Shown here piece by piece: positions 45,301 to 60,300 of a stretch of 64,000 nucleotides of DNA (the first letter of the stretch is position 1; each line of letters starts with the position of its first letter). Source of the stretch: Lottia gigantea (Eukaryota; Mollusca; Gastropoda; Lottiidae); assembly GCF_000327385.1 (NCBI RefSeq), contig NW_008709463.1:1088449-1152448 (forward strand), read 5' to 3'. The position numbers and the translations under genes are program-made. A model generated the notes under the pieces. That model made no database searches, was not told the origin of the DNA, and saw only the letters and a program-made list of their open reading frames with translations.

Positions 45301-48300
45301 CTATTTCAATACTACAGGAGGATACGCCTAGCTTAGCTCAAGGGTTCAAATCAGCATTAGTTTTCTTTATAAGATACTTTTATCACTTAAATACACAGAC
45401 TTCTATCTATATCCTCAAACCTGCTTTACTGACAGAGGGTCGACCGAGTTGATAAAATCTGATTGTATCAAATCTAACCCTGCATTCTTAGGGCAACAAA
45501 ACATGCCAGAGTCCTCCACAGCAAGACCATAAACAAAACGTTTACCGTCTTTCTGGCGTGTGCTATGATTGGCTGTATTCAGTGGCCTATAATTGAATCA
45601 AATAACTGTATTCCGTGATACAAGAATAGTGGCTATTGCAGACAAGGTATAAGACGAAGTTAGTAATAGATTGACAAGGTAAAGATGGGTCATTAAGGAC
45701 ACACCAGATTTTATGGGAAAAAGCATAATTATGTAATTTTAACTAGGAAATCATACAGACATAAAGCACTGAATATTCTATGGAATGAGAGTTACCTAAC
45801 TTGTTTTACAAGAAAAATTAAATATGTTAATCATCTGATGTTTACATGTTTACTATTTTTATTTATGGCAGAAAAAACATGTAGTTTATACTTTTAAAGG
45901 GAGACTCGTTTATCGACTGAAAATTAGAGAAATATTATTGAATTGTAGACAAATGAGATTTTAACTCTGCTGATCCTGATTCTGGTAGCAGAAATGAATT
46001 CTTTTTATTTATATTGTGATCAGTGACAGCTACAACTTCCAAGTCTGGGGGTCCAAAAGGGGGCAGACTGACTTCTCCACAAGAAAAGCTTTGAAAAAAC
46101 AACTGATTTGGTTCTTTATGACACATATTTTACGGCAAAAACTTATAAAAATCATATTTCTAAATTTGTTTGAAATAAAGTGGGAAAGCAATAGGGGGTA
46201 CAACACGAACTATTTTCGGTCTCATATTCATAGTGAGTCAAAGATCTTATATCATGATATGATATATGATATGATCTGATCATATCGTGTCATGATTGGC
46301 AATACCCAGCACTACAGCATATCAAAACACACAGAGGGCAAAAGTCAAGAAGTCTTGTTCTTTAACATGCCCCTTGATTGATATCTTCTTTTACTGTTAA
46401 ACATCCTTACCCTTCATAATTATTGAGCAAGAAGATTTTGTAAACAAGATGAGATGATGAGATAACTTACAAACTGTTTATTCAATAGATATGCTATATA
46501 ACACAAGAGTCTAAAAAATAGTTTTGTTATCAAATTCTGATTATACAAGATATTTCTATTAAAATCACACTGATCTAGTCTTAGAGCTCTATATATTTTA
46601 GCCTAACAAATCTGTCCGACTAGTTCCTCGAACATAATATACAGATGTGATATAGTCATAGTTAAGGCAAGCCTCAAAAGATCCTATTTTCAATTTTTGG
46701 ATCCCAAGTTTTTGGATATATTTGGCAAAACATTTTGGTATCAATACAAAGAAATTTAGTTTTAAACTTTTATTTGAGTTGATATATCAAGACAATACAT
46801 AAATATCTCATTGACAGCATTTACAGATTCTGCCATTTTCCTGAATTATAAGACTTTCATCTCGTCTTGTGTGAAGCAGACAATCATTAAATTCAAACAT
46901 TAGCTATTAGTTGAAAAAGGAATGAAAGTTTTACGTCCTACTTTTCTGCACCATGTGGGCTAATAAAGACGGGCAACGCATGCAGTATGCTATGAGTGAC
47001 CTTTTGCAGCAAAAGTCGGGGGCATTAACTCTTTTGTTTTATTTTCAACTGTCAAGGGATCTTTAACGTGCACAGACTGTAGAACACAGAGCCAGTTAAT
47101 TGTCCCATCTGAACTACTAGACGCTTTTTCCATGTCAGCCCCCTTGACTTGCATCACTGACAGGGTGGCTGTCAGTTGAAATTGGTGAAGAATATTAATG
47201 CAAAATATAGTCAAAGGATGACTTAATTTTCAACAAATAAATGAAAATCATTCAATCTAACTCCTTTCTATTCAATGATATGGTATCAAAATATTAAAAA
47301 GCTTTTATAACTTCATATAATAGAGGATAAAGAATTGAAATAATTTGGTTATTGAAGGAAAACTTCACGATTCAGATGATAATATCATGGATAAGTTTAA
47401 TATAATAAACCACATATCACACACCTGTAATTACGCTCAGGTAAAAAAGATAAATAATATTAAATGAAGATTTCACCTGTGGGAAAGATCTAATATTTAA
47501 TCAAATTCAATTCAAAATTCAGTTAAATGGATCGAAATGAATTGAACTTTAAAATTTGATTTGAATCAGATGGTTTTAGAATGAATAAAATCTAGAGAAA
47601 CAAATTATTTTTCTGATTTTCAAATTCAGGATCCATTCTTAAATATTTTCAATTGCTATAGAAATATTTCTTAAGTGATACAAAATTGGAAAGTTTGTGA
47701 AGTGGAATATCAGTTTTATTTAATATCAAATTTATTCATCAAAACAGAACCCTTGTTTCCCTTCAGTCACTTTTGTTAACACTAAATCCAGAAAACTAAC
47801 AGTATTAATTATTAGTTCATTTCAATCCATAAACAAAATATTTCCCCACAATTCAAATTGGGCAATATGCATTTTTCACTGTAAAAATGTAATAACATTG
47901 AAAGAATACTTTTTCAGATTGCATAAAATACAGGATTTAAGCCCTGTATTTCCAGCCTCCCGCCCCACCCCTAGAATGACAGTGACCCCTCCCCCTCCCA
48001 ATCTACTGCCACTGTATTAGGGTGTGGCTCACACTCTGTTTTTCATTCCCGAACAGTTTAATAGTGAGGCGAGTCAGTAAGTGCAATATCTAATCTTATA
48101 ATGTGCACATATTTGACATGACTAATTGCATATTGCAGGTTTTAATCAATCTGTCATTAAACCTGCTCATAAACTGAACATAACAGTAATTAAGTTTTCC
48201 ACTTGACTGACTGAATAATAATAATATAATCATAATAGAACTGCTAGGCCAATAACTTGCTTATTCATATGTCTATTTTAATTTCAATTTCATTAGTCAA

Positions 48301-51300
48301 ATTGGGTGGAGATCTTAAAATCATTTTCAAATAATTGGGATTAATCCTTTAGCAACATTTGGAGGTAGAGATCACATTAAATAACAGAACACAGTTTCAT
48401 GGTATACTACTCCTGAGTTTCATTGTACACAATGTTTCAACAATTTACATTATCATCATCAGTTTATATAGTATACTACTCCTGAGTTTTATTGTACACA
48501 ATGTTTCAACAATTTACATTATCATCATCAGTTTATATGTTAGACTACTCCTGAGTTTTATTGTGCACTACGTTTCAACATTGTCATTATCAGGTTGTGT
48601 ACAATTAAATTTAGGTGTAGTATACCCTAAAATTGTTTTCTGTTATTTTACTTTACATTCAAGTCAATTGATTACAAAAGAAGCTTAGCTTCAAACCATA
48701 CTAATTCTGTTCAAAAAGGATATGCTTATAGGCCTACTTCCGTGGTATCTCAGTATGAAGCCAGTCTTCCCCACCCCCTGTCAAGTCAAGATATTTACCA
48801 ATTTTCTGTATGGTCTAGAATGTCCTGTTAATTCACTTTCAGCCAAATTCAAAATGAACTTAAAACATGAAGTCAAACTCATCACAAAGAAATGTTTGTG
48901 GTCTGGATTTTTCTGGATGTCTCAGAGTTATGCCCCTTTAGTCTCCAGAAGTGAAGTGAGTTGCAGATGTAGCCAATGAAAGATAGCTAGAACTTTAGAT
49001 GAATCTATTCTGATGACAGAACACAGCAAGCTTGCTTGAATGTAAAATTTTACAAAGGAAAAGAATTTTGCAAAAGAAAATATGAAATTATGATTCTTTT
49101 TCATCTAGAGAAGTTTTTGATTTCACAACTGCCACTGGGTGATTCAAGATGGAGAATGAAGGAAGGTAAGAAGTTTGAAGGCCTACTTACTCGCATAATA
49201 ATATTCCATCTTCAAGAGACTTTCTAGGATCATCTGGGTATGGAAATTTCATTCTGGTTACGGCCTGCAAGTACAAAATAAAAATAAATTCTACACAAGA
49301 TCATAAGTTCAGAGAATCAAAAAACAAAGAGTTAACTGTGGTCTTAAAAAGGAAACAAATAAGATTTTTCTCCCTTGATATGATATGAGTGGGTTGTTTT
49401 GATTTTTAAACCTCAATTTCTGGTTCATCCAAGCCCTTTTTTAAGTTTTTGATATAAATAGCATCATCATTTGGTTTTTTTTTTTTAGATGAAGAAATTA
49501 CACTCAGGAAATTGTCTGCCCCTGTTACACTGAATACTGTAGGCCTAGGCCCAAATTTCTACAGCCCAAATGTAAGTTTGATTTCATAATTACACGATTT
49601 AAAAAGATAGTTTTACAGTAAAGGCATCGATTTGCGTCATTCTAAATTTCAATCAGATGTCTGTGAGTCTTCAAATTCCACTAAATCTAAGCGTTTATGC
49701 CATCACTATTTTAAAAGGTTCTCTAGATGCTTAAAATTCATGGTGGAGTTGATATTTAACTATGCTCTAAATATCAAATGTTTAAATTGAATGGGGTGAG
49801 GGATTAAATAGAATTATAATTAAACTTCAAGTTACCAGGTGCTGTTTATAAACCATGAATTACACTGACTGGCTTATTAAAGAGATTGTAAAATTGTTTT
49901 CTAAAATTTTCATATGTATTGGGGATATTGACATCTCTTTTTCCTTCAATGTTACAAAAACTTAACATTTGATGATCACTAATAGCAAAATCTGCTTAAT
50001 CACACAAGTACCCTCGTAACTTGTGGCATCATCAAACAGTTATTTTTGGTGGAAATGCTGGAACCACAGTCATCTGACTTGAAATTTGAATGGTGTAAAT
50101 TGATGCTATCAGTGTCCTCTATATACATAAAAAGTTTAGAAAACCTCTTTACAATCCTTTTAACAATTTGACTATAAAATTATTAATCAAATAACATGCT
50201 TGCCACATTCCTCTTAATCTCTGGAGTATTTATCAGTGGCTTACACACTTTCAAAATTTTTAACAATTTACGTGGCCCCACTGGAAAATTTTGTGGCCCC
50301 TGCTTGGCCCCCTCAATTAATATTTCCTAGAAATGCCACTGGCACTAATATCAGTGAAATGGGCCAAAAATAAAAAACCACAATGTTTCAATACAGAATG
50401 AAAACTATTGGTTGTAAATATTTCAATAAACAAACTTAAGTCAACTACAATTTAAAAAATGTCACCAATTTAAATATGGTGAAAAACCAAACCATCAGAA
50501 CAAAAGACGTTACTATCGACAATTAGAGTAACGTGCGTGGAGTCAGGTTTTGACACCTTCTCGTCAAATTTTACAATCTGGACAAAAATAACCTCACGAG
50601 TACGTAGAAACTGATTATGTCAATATAGAAGATATGACAGAAAGTTTGCCAACTTCAATATGAAATAGGTCTATGTTATTTGCTAATTTATCATTTTTTT
50701 GACTCTTGAGTTCATCATATGGAGGTATAGATCTCATGCGATAACAGAACCCAATTTTATGGTTTTCTATTAGTCCAAGTGTTATTGTACACAATGTTTC
50801 TACAATTTACATTATCATCATCAGTTTATATGGTATACTACTCCTGAGTTTTATTGTACACAATGTTTCAACAATTTACATTGTCATCATCAGTTTATAT
50901 GGTATACTACTCCTGAGTTTTATTGTACACAATGTTTCAACAATTTACACTGTCATCATCAGTTTATATGGTATACTACTACTGGGTTTTATTGTACACA
51001 ATGTTTCTACAATTTACATTGTCATCATCAGTTTATATAGTATACTACTCCTGATGTTTATTGTACACAACGTTTCAACAATTTACATTGTCATCTTCAG
51101 GTGAAATGAAACATTGTGTACAATTAAACTCAGGTGTAGTTCACTTGTATGGATCATTATACATCGCAGAGACTATCCAAAAAACCTTTCAGACAAACTT
51201 AAAACAGTGATGTCATATTGCTCAGTATAAACATATTGACTATTAGACTTTACCATTACATACATAGTTTTAAGATAAAGTTTGGATCTTCGTGTATGGG

Positions 51301-54300
51301 TAAAAACGTGGGTATGAGAAAACGGAAAGGCTTGGAGCCAGTGATTTTACTGAAATTATGTTCTTGCCACTTTGAGTCTTACAAGATCATTTACAAACTT
51401 GCAGATCACCCGATAGCCCTCTGAATCTGGTCTGAAGATCGAATAGCGTGAAACTCTGAGTAAAAAAAACATGTATTTTAAGGTTCTGTTTTAATATTTC
51501 TATATCAATACAGAATTAGAATAAGGTTTTATAAGAGATACTCTCTCACAGAAGCACTGGCCAAGGTCACAAGTAGAGACTATGGATTTCAGCATTATAA
51601 AAGAGTTTGACAATCATAGAGGCATTTTTAGCCATAGAATTGTGGATGTTATTTTGATATTTTATGTTCTAATATCATACTTTGTCACCATAAAGTCACA
51701 CACATTAACCCCATTATAATGTGTGACAGTAAAAGTATTTTAATGTTCATACTATAAAATAAATACACAACTTCAAAAACTTCTATAACATGACACTAAT
51801 GATTATATATAATGTCAAGTTATCTAGATATTGGTTATAATCTTGAAATGTAGTGCATTCCAGACAGTCATTGTTTGAAAAGGAAATTTTGGACCGGGTT
51901 TTCTGATTGATTAAAGAGGTATTCCGCTTTCAAAACGTCGTAAATTATACCTAAAAATATTCAAAAAGTATGCTATTTAAATCTATGTATCTTCTTGATC
52001 GAATTGAATTTGTTTTAAACAATATGACTCGTTGTGCAGACTGGATTGTTAGTAAATGGCCAAGATAAGACAAATAGTCATCAGACTGGATTGTTAGTAA
52101 ATGGCCAAGATAAGACAAATAGTCATCAGACTGGATTGTTAGTATATGGCCAAGATAAGACAAATAGTCATCAGACTGGATTGTTAGTATATGGCCAAGA
52201 TAAGACAAATAGTCATCAGACTGGATTGTTAGTATATGGCCAAGATAAGACAAATAGTCATCAGACTGGATTGTTAGTATATGGCCAAGATAAGACAAAT
52301 AGTCATCAGACTGGATTGTTAGTATATGGCCAAGATAAGACAAATAGTCATCAGACTGGATTGTTAGTATATGGCCAAGATAAGACAAATAGTCATCAGA
52401 CTGGATTGTTAGTATATGGCCAAGATAAGACAAATAGTCATCAGACTGGATTGTTAGTATATGGCCAAGATAAGACAAATAGTCATCAGACTGGATTGTT
52501 AGTATATGGCCAAGATAAGACAAATAGTCATCAGACTGGATTGTTAGTAAATGGCCAAGATAAGACAAATAGTCATCAGACTGGATTGTTAGTATATGGC
52601 CAAGATAAGACAAATAGTCATCAGACTGGATTGTTAGTATATGGCCAAGATAAGACAAATAGTCATCAGACTGGATTGTTAGTAAATGGCCAAGATAAGA
52701 CAAATAGTCATATAAGAGTATAAGTATGTAAAAGATAACAGGTTTATTGACAAGGTTAGGGTATTATCTTGTTCCCTGATGACAGGTCAATAGGCTTTTA
52801 TACTATAACTTGTTTTTAGTCACATAATAATAGAGAAACGCTATTCTGAATGAATTCAAAAACTGTTTTTTTCTGAAACAAGGCATTACACCTGGTGAGA
52901 CTGCAATACAGACTGCCATTAGGCTATTATTCAAAGTTTCTATATATATTAATTTATAACTTTATAACTGTGATATTTGGTAATATAGTTGATAGAAGTG
53001 GTTAGAGTCCACTGTCTTATAAAAAATTTCTATATATATTAATGTATAACTTTATAACTGTGATATTTGGTAATATAGTTGATAGAAGTGGTTAGTGTCT
53101 ACTGTCTTATTAATAGTTTCTATATATATTAATTTATAACTTTATAACTGTGATATTTGGTAATATAGTTGATACAAATAGAAACAGGGATTGGGGTATA
53201 CTTTCTACAAGACTTACAACTGGCCATAAGAATTAGCAGGACTCTTTTGTTGGATACACCTCACTGCTTCGCGCGGAACCTCATGTTGGCTTTATTTATG
53301 TTGGTTTTGTCGTGTGGGGTAAAAGGTTTTTTAAAACTCAAAGATCAAAAGTAATGTTTTTGAAAATCAATTGATAAAAAACGTATCATTTATTAAACTA
53401 TTTATCAGGTTTTTTTTTTATCAAAGAGCGAGTAGATCACATGACCTTTATAAGATAAAGTGTTTTAAATACTTGGTTTTTTATTTCTGAAAGGTCAAAG
53501 GTTATCATAGATTGAGTTTAATTCAGTATTTAGGTTAAAAGTTGATTCAAATTATTAACTGATTTTATAAGTTGGCTTAATTTTGATGTCTGTAATTTTA
53601 AGCCATAATTTTTATACCAAGATATCTTGGGTGGCCTAGAAACAATAACATTTCTTTCCATAAAATAAAGCGAAAACCATAATATTTTGAGTTGACTCAA
53701 AGCGGTTTATCAGGTTAAAATTAGACAAAACTTTTGTTCCGTTTTTTATCAACTTTTATTTTTAATATAATCACTTCAGTTAGGGACAATCCTTCTGAAC
53801 TTGAACACTTATTTTAACCAATTAAATTTCTACCTCCTCCAGCACTAGCATTTTGTGACATGGTTTTTATCAGGCTAGGTCAAAAGGTCAGTTTTAGAAA
53901 CATTCGAGAGTGCGGTCATCGTTAGACCCTAACTGAAGTGGCTATATTAAAAGTAAAAGCTAATAAAAGATGAATGAAAGTTATGACATTATAACACAAA
54001 GTTAAAAGCAGCAAGAACTATCTATTTTAAATTGCTGATAAACTTAGTAAACTTTAGTTAATATTTAGAAGAATATAAGATGAAAATTATCAAGCGTTTT
54101 ATTAATATAAAAAGTTTTACTGTGACAGTTGAACTTTTACCACTGCACAAAAAACCCTAATTGATTTAATCGAGAATACTTGGCTACATTTTTATACAGA
54201 AAAACATGTTTCCTGAACAACCTAATCGCCGTTGAAGCTGGAAAAAAACTATAGAAACCAATTAACTTCTTAAATTGGACGCCATTTATCACTTCTTAAT

Positions 54301-57300
54301 GTTCTAATAGGATTAATTAGAGATTAGGGTGGTTGAAAGATAACAAGTTACTATCTAACAGAAGGCACTGACACAGGGTTAAAGTAATGTTTATGAATGT
54401 TAAGGTTAATATGTTAAAATGGAAATTCGTACTGTAGTCCAAAGACATATTAATTAGAGTCATTCTATAATTAGGACACGAGGCAGACTTTCGAAATCAT
54501 AGGCCATGGCATCAGAATATTTCATACCTTGAGGATATGATCCCACCACACGTAATATTTACTACAATTACAGTATGCTACAGGAACCTGTCCTTCATAT
54601 TCTAAATCTAGTCTCTTTCAAACAAAATATATTCAGAAGATAAAAAAAACAATAAAATCATCACACAGTAATCGGCATATATGACCTTTAAAAACTGTTG
54701 GATGGGTTGACCTCTGGGGTAATTAGGGGGTCATTAAAAAGGGGTGTAACCCATTAGTCATGTCAGTTCCTCAGTGACTTAATCAACAATATATATACTT
54801 GTAATCTGGAGGTTGGGTGTACTGTGAAAAATATGGCGAAAACTGTTTTAAAAATTTTTATATAAACTCTAGAAAAGATGCAATAAGGTTCTCAAGGATT
54901 CTGCCAGCTGTTGACCACCTGGTCCTTGGTCAAATTTTTGGCATTGATCTTTCCCAGAATATTTATACCTATTTGCAAATTGACATCTTGAGTTAATATC
55001 AAAATAACATATTTTACAAGGATAATACAATTAAGTTCTTGAGGATTCTGGCAACTGTCTACAAGCAAATTTCTTGGCATTCTTCCCTCTTTTGTGCCAA
55101 TTTACAGCTGGGTCAACTTGAGAAATAAGGTGTCCATAAGAGTGAGCATACCAATGCTTGTTTGCAACATCAGACTCTCAAGTTTAGGAAGTGGTCATTT
55201 TTTATAATTTTACTACAAAGATAAAAGATGTCTACCAGAAGCTCTCAAATGTCAAAAGTATAGATTTCGGAACACCTAATGGTACTACTCTTTGGAGGAG
55301 TCCACCTCTACACAACTTTTACTCCTGATTTTACCATTCTTTGGACAAGGATTTGTAGGGAACATTCCTTAATATTTACTCATGTTCAAAGATAGCTGCA
55401 GCAACTGAAAATCTTTCAATTCAATTACATCTGGACAGTTACTGACCAGCGCGTCTGGTAGCCTCAAACCATTATCATAAAAAGTTATAGTTGAAACCAT
55501 GTGGTATAATGTTAACATTAAAAGTTTTATTTGGTGTTTATATTGACCAGTCAGTAGCTTGATGACATCATCAAAGCTTTTTATTAGGGCCTTAACATGG
55601 TCCAGTGTTTACACATGACCAACTCAAGCTCCCTACAGTTTGTTGTGCTAGGGATAGAGATGACTGTTTTGTTTTGAGAGGAAACAAAGCAAGAAATTTT
55701 AAAAGGTCAAGTTAAAATTCCTTTTGGGCCTCGGTTTATTGTCCCAACTGAACAACTGGCCACTTTTTCCTTGTCAGCCCCTCCGACCTGCATCACTGAA
55801 AAGTCACAAGGGGAAACCTGGTATGAAATTTTAAAAGTTCAAGTTAAATACCTTTGGTTTAAATTGATTGCAGTTTGTCCGTTGCTCTAGATAAAACAAT
55901 TGCTTGTTGAAATACCAAGGTTGATATTAAAGGAAAATTATCAGCAAACAATTTTCTTTTTTTTATTCCTATTTTTGTTTATCAAAGTTACAATGATGAG
56001 ACTTGTCAATATTAAACTTATTTTAACAGAAAATTAGACACAAATTTATATTTAGAATCCAATACAACATTTTCATTTATTTCCCTTACTCGTAAAGTTT
56101 CAGTCGAGGGTTCCTTCGCACCATAGAGAGCACCAGTTGTTGAGTTCTGAACACAACTCACAACTCTTGAACTCAGATGCATGAGATACTTGTGACCACG
56201 ATTCTAATTCACAAACATACACAACTGGTGATAAGTACAGTGTGAGAGCCCCTTCACAAACCTCAATCTGATCTAAATGCAAATCTGGATGTTTAATTTG
56301 GCGTTTTTTCTGTGGGTGACTCCACTTGCAATCTATGATCTGACGAGATAGTTATGCCTCTCTTGTTCTGAATAACCTAATATTCAACCCATCAAATGCT
56401 CTGCTCAATAAAAGGTTTTCTTACATGCAGGATAGGCGTTCGGATGAGACGATAAACCTAGGCCCCTTGTGCTACAGACTGTGCATGTTAAATATCCCTG
56501 GACAGTTGGAAATGAAAAAATAGTAGACTAATGCTGCTGTCCTGACAAAATTGTCCCCATTACACACTGCATGGTGTTGCCCGTCTTCATTAGTTAATAA
56601 GATGCAGAGCAGTAGGACAATTAAACTCCATTCATTTCATTTCGATGCAGGAACTTTTAGGATATTTATTGTTAAAATATTGAATTGTATTTGTTTCTGA
56701 ATAATCTAACAAATATTTTCTATTTTTACCTCGTGCGTTTTAACAACAAGGATTAAAAAATGCATATCTATATCACTTTAGGCTGTCAATAAACTATTTT
56801 CTGAATCTATAAATGTTAAACTATCTTTGATTTGACAGTAAACTAATAGGGGTATTTGAGTGCAGAATTGTTTTTTAATTCAAATATGATTTTGAGTCTA
56901 TTTTAATCAAAATTGACATGATCTCTCTCGACAGGCTACTTTCAATTTCAAAAACAGTGACACGCAATCAAAAATTGTCATTTTCTAGGTTTGTAAAGAA
57001 AAAATCACTGGTCCAGTGAATCAAGTGGAGAGAAAACTCTGGTCTATAATTAACGCTCAATGGACGTTCCTTTTGTGAATTCAACTAGTTTTTAAAGGGA
57101 CAGATTCGCCATTTTCAGGGTTGATTTGAGCCTTGAATATATGTAAATAGTCTGCAGAAATACTAGAAATGTACCAAATTCACATAATTTCTCCAAAAAC
57201 ACACTGAATATGGCGAAGACCAGTCAATTCATAACTTTATAACACGGTTAATTCTGGACACACGAGGATTTGAAGGCTCAAATTTGGACAATCAGATGTG

Positions 57301-60300
57301 AACACTATTACTGATAAACTTAGCAAAATATTCCTGTTTCTGAGACTAAGGTACGATTGTTTAAACGATGGCGAATCTGTCCCTTTAAATACTTGAAAAC
57401 AGAGTATGAAATAAAATCTGTTCTGTTCCATTTATTTACAATAGATCTCAGGTTTAAATACCTTTATTTTGAATATATTTTGGGTTCTTTTTTTTTTGAC
57501 AAAATATTTCACAAGTTTTCATAAAGTGAATGACCTTTAGAAGAAATTTATTAGAATTGAATAATAATGTTAAGGGAAATTAAGAGGATGAACAGGTTGT
57601 ATTTATGCCAAGTCATTTTAATTTCGGACAAGCATTATCAATTTATAATGGTCACTATTGCCCCATGGTATTATAAGTTGGTGTTTCGACTAATGAAAAC
57701 GCATAACGCCATGCAGTATGCAATGAGGAAAATTTTGCCAGGACTCTTCAATTTTCAACTGTCAAGGAATCTTTTGTGTGCACAGTCTGTAGAACAATAG
57801 GGCCTCCGTTTATTGTCCCATCCGATCAACAAGACACTTAAGTCAGTCTGTCTAACCTACATCACTGACTGGGGACAGGAAACCCGGTTGAAAAATCTGA
57901 AGTATTATCTCAACCTATGCCAAGATACTCTCCTATAGAAGCACTGGCCAAGGTCACAAGAAGAGAACATACTTCTTTTACATCAATTATCAATTTGAGT
58001 AATAAAGATTAAATTGAAATGGTACTATAAATGTTCTGCACTGTGTGTAAAGAGAAATTACAACAATGTAAAATCTGAAAAACTGAAATAATACAATGCT
58101 TACAAGTAATCCAAAAAAATTGTTTAAAACACATAATGCAATTGTTTCAGAGAGTTATTGTCTCATTTAATAAACAGACCTGTATCAACTACATTTAAGA
58201 GGAAAACAGGATTCAAATATCATAATTTACAACTGATATTTACTAAATAAAAAATAGATTGTGAGTTATAAAATGTCAGATCTATTAGAACAGAATTATC
58301 CTGTATATATCATACATTAATCTTCATTATGTTCATATTGCACACCATAATCTCTTCTAGAACCATGTTTCACTTTAGCAGGTAAATCTTGTAATCAGGA
58401 CTGAGATAATTCATATAATTGTGTCATCTGATTGTCGAGCAAGCCAATCAAAACACTTGCATATAGTTATTTCTGTGTTTTGTTTTGTAAATTCGAACAC
58501 AGGTTTGTTTGTTTGGTATTTTCATAAACACGTGTCTATTGGAAGATTCATAATCAGTACTCTGTTATAAGATTAATAATGAATGCTTGGCCGTGCAGAC
58601 AGGGCCATATGAACCCAAGGAAATTTCAAAGTTATTTTGTACATGAAAATATATTGAAAATACAGAGCAGAACATTTATTAACAAAATACTTAAAGGGAA
58701 AAGGAATGAAGCCCAGTTAGATCCCATCTAGCTTACTAGATCTTTATTACAGACTTTATTATTATATCATTCAAAAATTAAAAATTCAGAAATATTAAAA
58801 CAGAACTTGAATCATGTTGTTACTCATGAGTTTCATGCTATGTGATCTTCAGACAACTGGAATTTAAAAAACTAAATGAAAAACTCTAATTTGAAGATAG
58901 TTTATGAATTGAGGAAATATGTCTAAGATAGAGTTTTAAACACCAAGTTAAATATTTTTATCATATCAAATCTCAATCTAAATACCTGTATATATCATCT
59001 CTTAAAACTTATCATATTTATCAGTGAGCTAATGTATCATCTTACAAACTGATCTATACATTACATCATTATCATAAATACCTAGCCAGTTAGTGGGGTG
59101 TTGGTGTAGGAATATCAGTAAGGAACTAAGGCTAAGGCTAGGGTTAGGGTATAAATGTATTTATCAGTGAGCTAATGTATTATCTTAGCAACTGATCTTA
59201 ATATCATTAAAAATACCTAGCCAGTTAGTAGGGTGTTGGTGTAGACAGGACTGGGAATAAGGTATCAGTAAGGAACTAAGGCTAAGGCTAGGGCTAGGGT
59301 ATAGATGTATTTATCAGTGAGTTAATGTATTATCTTACCAACTGATCTTAATATCATTAAAAATACCTAGCCAGTTAGTAGGGTGTTGGTGTAGACAGGA
59401 CTGGGAATAAGGTATCAGTAAGGAACCAGAGCTGGGACTGGGGCTGGAGAATGGAGAATGTATCATTTTACCAACTGAACTGTACATTACATCTTTATCT
59501 TAAATACCAAGCCAGTTAGTAGGCTGTTGGTGTAGAATGGGTTTGGGGATACAATATCAGTAAGGAACGTGTAGAGCTGGGACTTGGGATGGATAAGAGC
59601 AATATATAGCCAGTTGATAGGTTGTTGTTGGGAAGGAACTGGGGTGTTAAAAAGAATAGTGTGTCTGAATTGTTGTAGGACACTGAACACTGAAGTCTTG
59701 AGATTTTGTTTCTGGATGTTTTAGTAAATTATTTAAACCCAGAACTTTATTAGACAGAGTGCTATCACTAAAATCCTTAAAGCAATGGTGAAATAGATAC
59801 TAATGCATCTGATATACTAAACCTTATGTCAGAGGGCAAAACCCTTAAAAACCCTATTCTATATTTCCCTAGGTGTTGACAAGATTAAGGGTCTATAAAT
59901 CTATTTCTAGCCACTTCACCTATGTAAGATTACATCAATATTACAATTAATACCTTAGTCATGGTCCTTCTGTTAACAAATTATTGGCAATCTGCATTCA
60001 GGTGAAAATCTGTGTGTTTTGAAGCAGTTCTTAAAGCAACAGCTTCACCAATCAAACCTTAGTCTCAAAAACAGGAATTTCTTAACTCAACTAATCAGTA
60101 ATAGTGTTCACATCTCACTGTCGAAATTTGACCCCTCAAATCCAGGAATTACACGATTGGTCATATCTATTACTTTTGAAGTATCAATGGGAAACCCGTT
60201 CCTTTTAAAAAAACATGTCACAAAAACCTTTCTTGTTAAAAAGAGACTTACATTTCTATTTTGACTTATACAATAACCCTTAACTTGAAAAAGATATTTT

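Larger units (their letters stand above)
44824..49190 (-). other. intron 2 (4.4 kb)
   Basis: Contains a MITE-C half copy (45545-45690), a SINE-A copy (46915-47180), an AT-rich near-palindrome (46245-46290), a poly-G run (about 45008) and a MITE-D copy (48360-48655). The remainder is unique AT-rich sequence. Confidence 0.8.

Noticed and set aside
48722-48979. 85-codon plus-strand ORF with Cys/Trp residues
   Set aside because: No similarity recognised, lies within intron 2 antisense to the gene; probably chance.
51951-52723. Two long overlapping ORFs (plus and minus strand) of 15-residue repeats
   Set aside because: They coincide with the 45-bp array; any stop-free 45-bp unit stays open on repetition, and both strands are open at once. 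Intronic, with no flanking coding signal.
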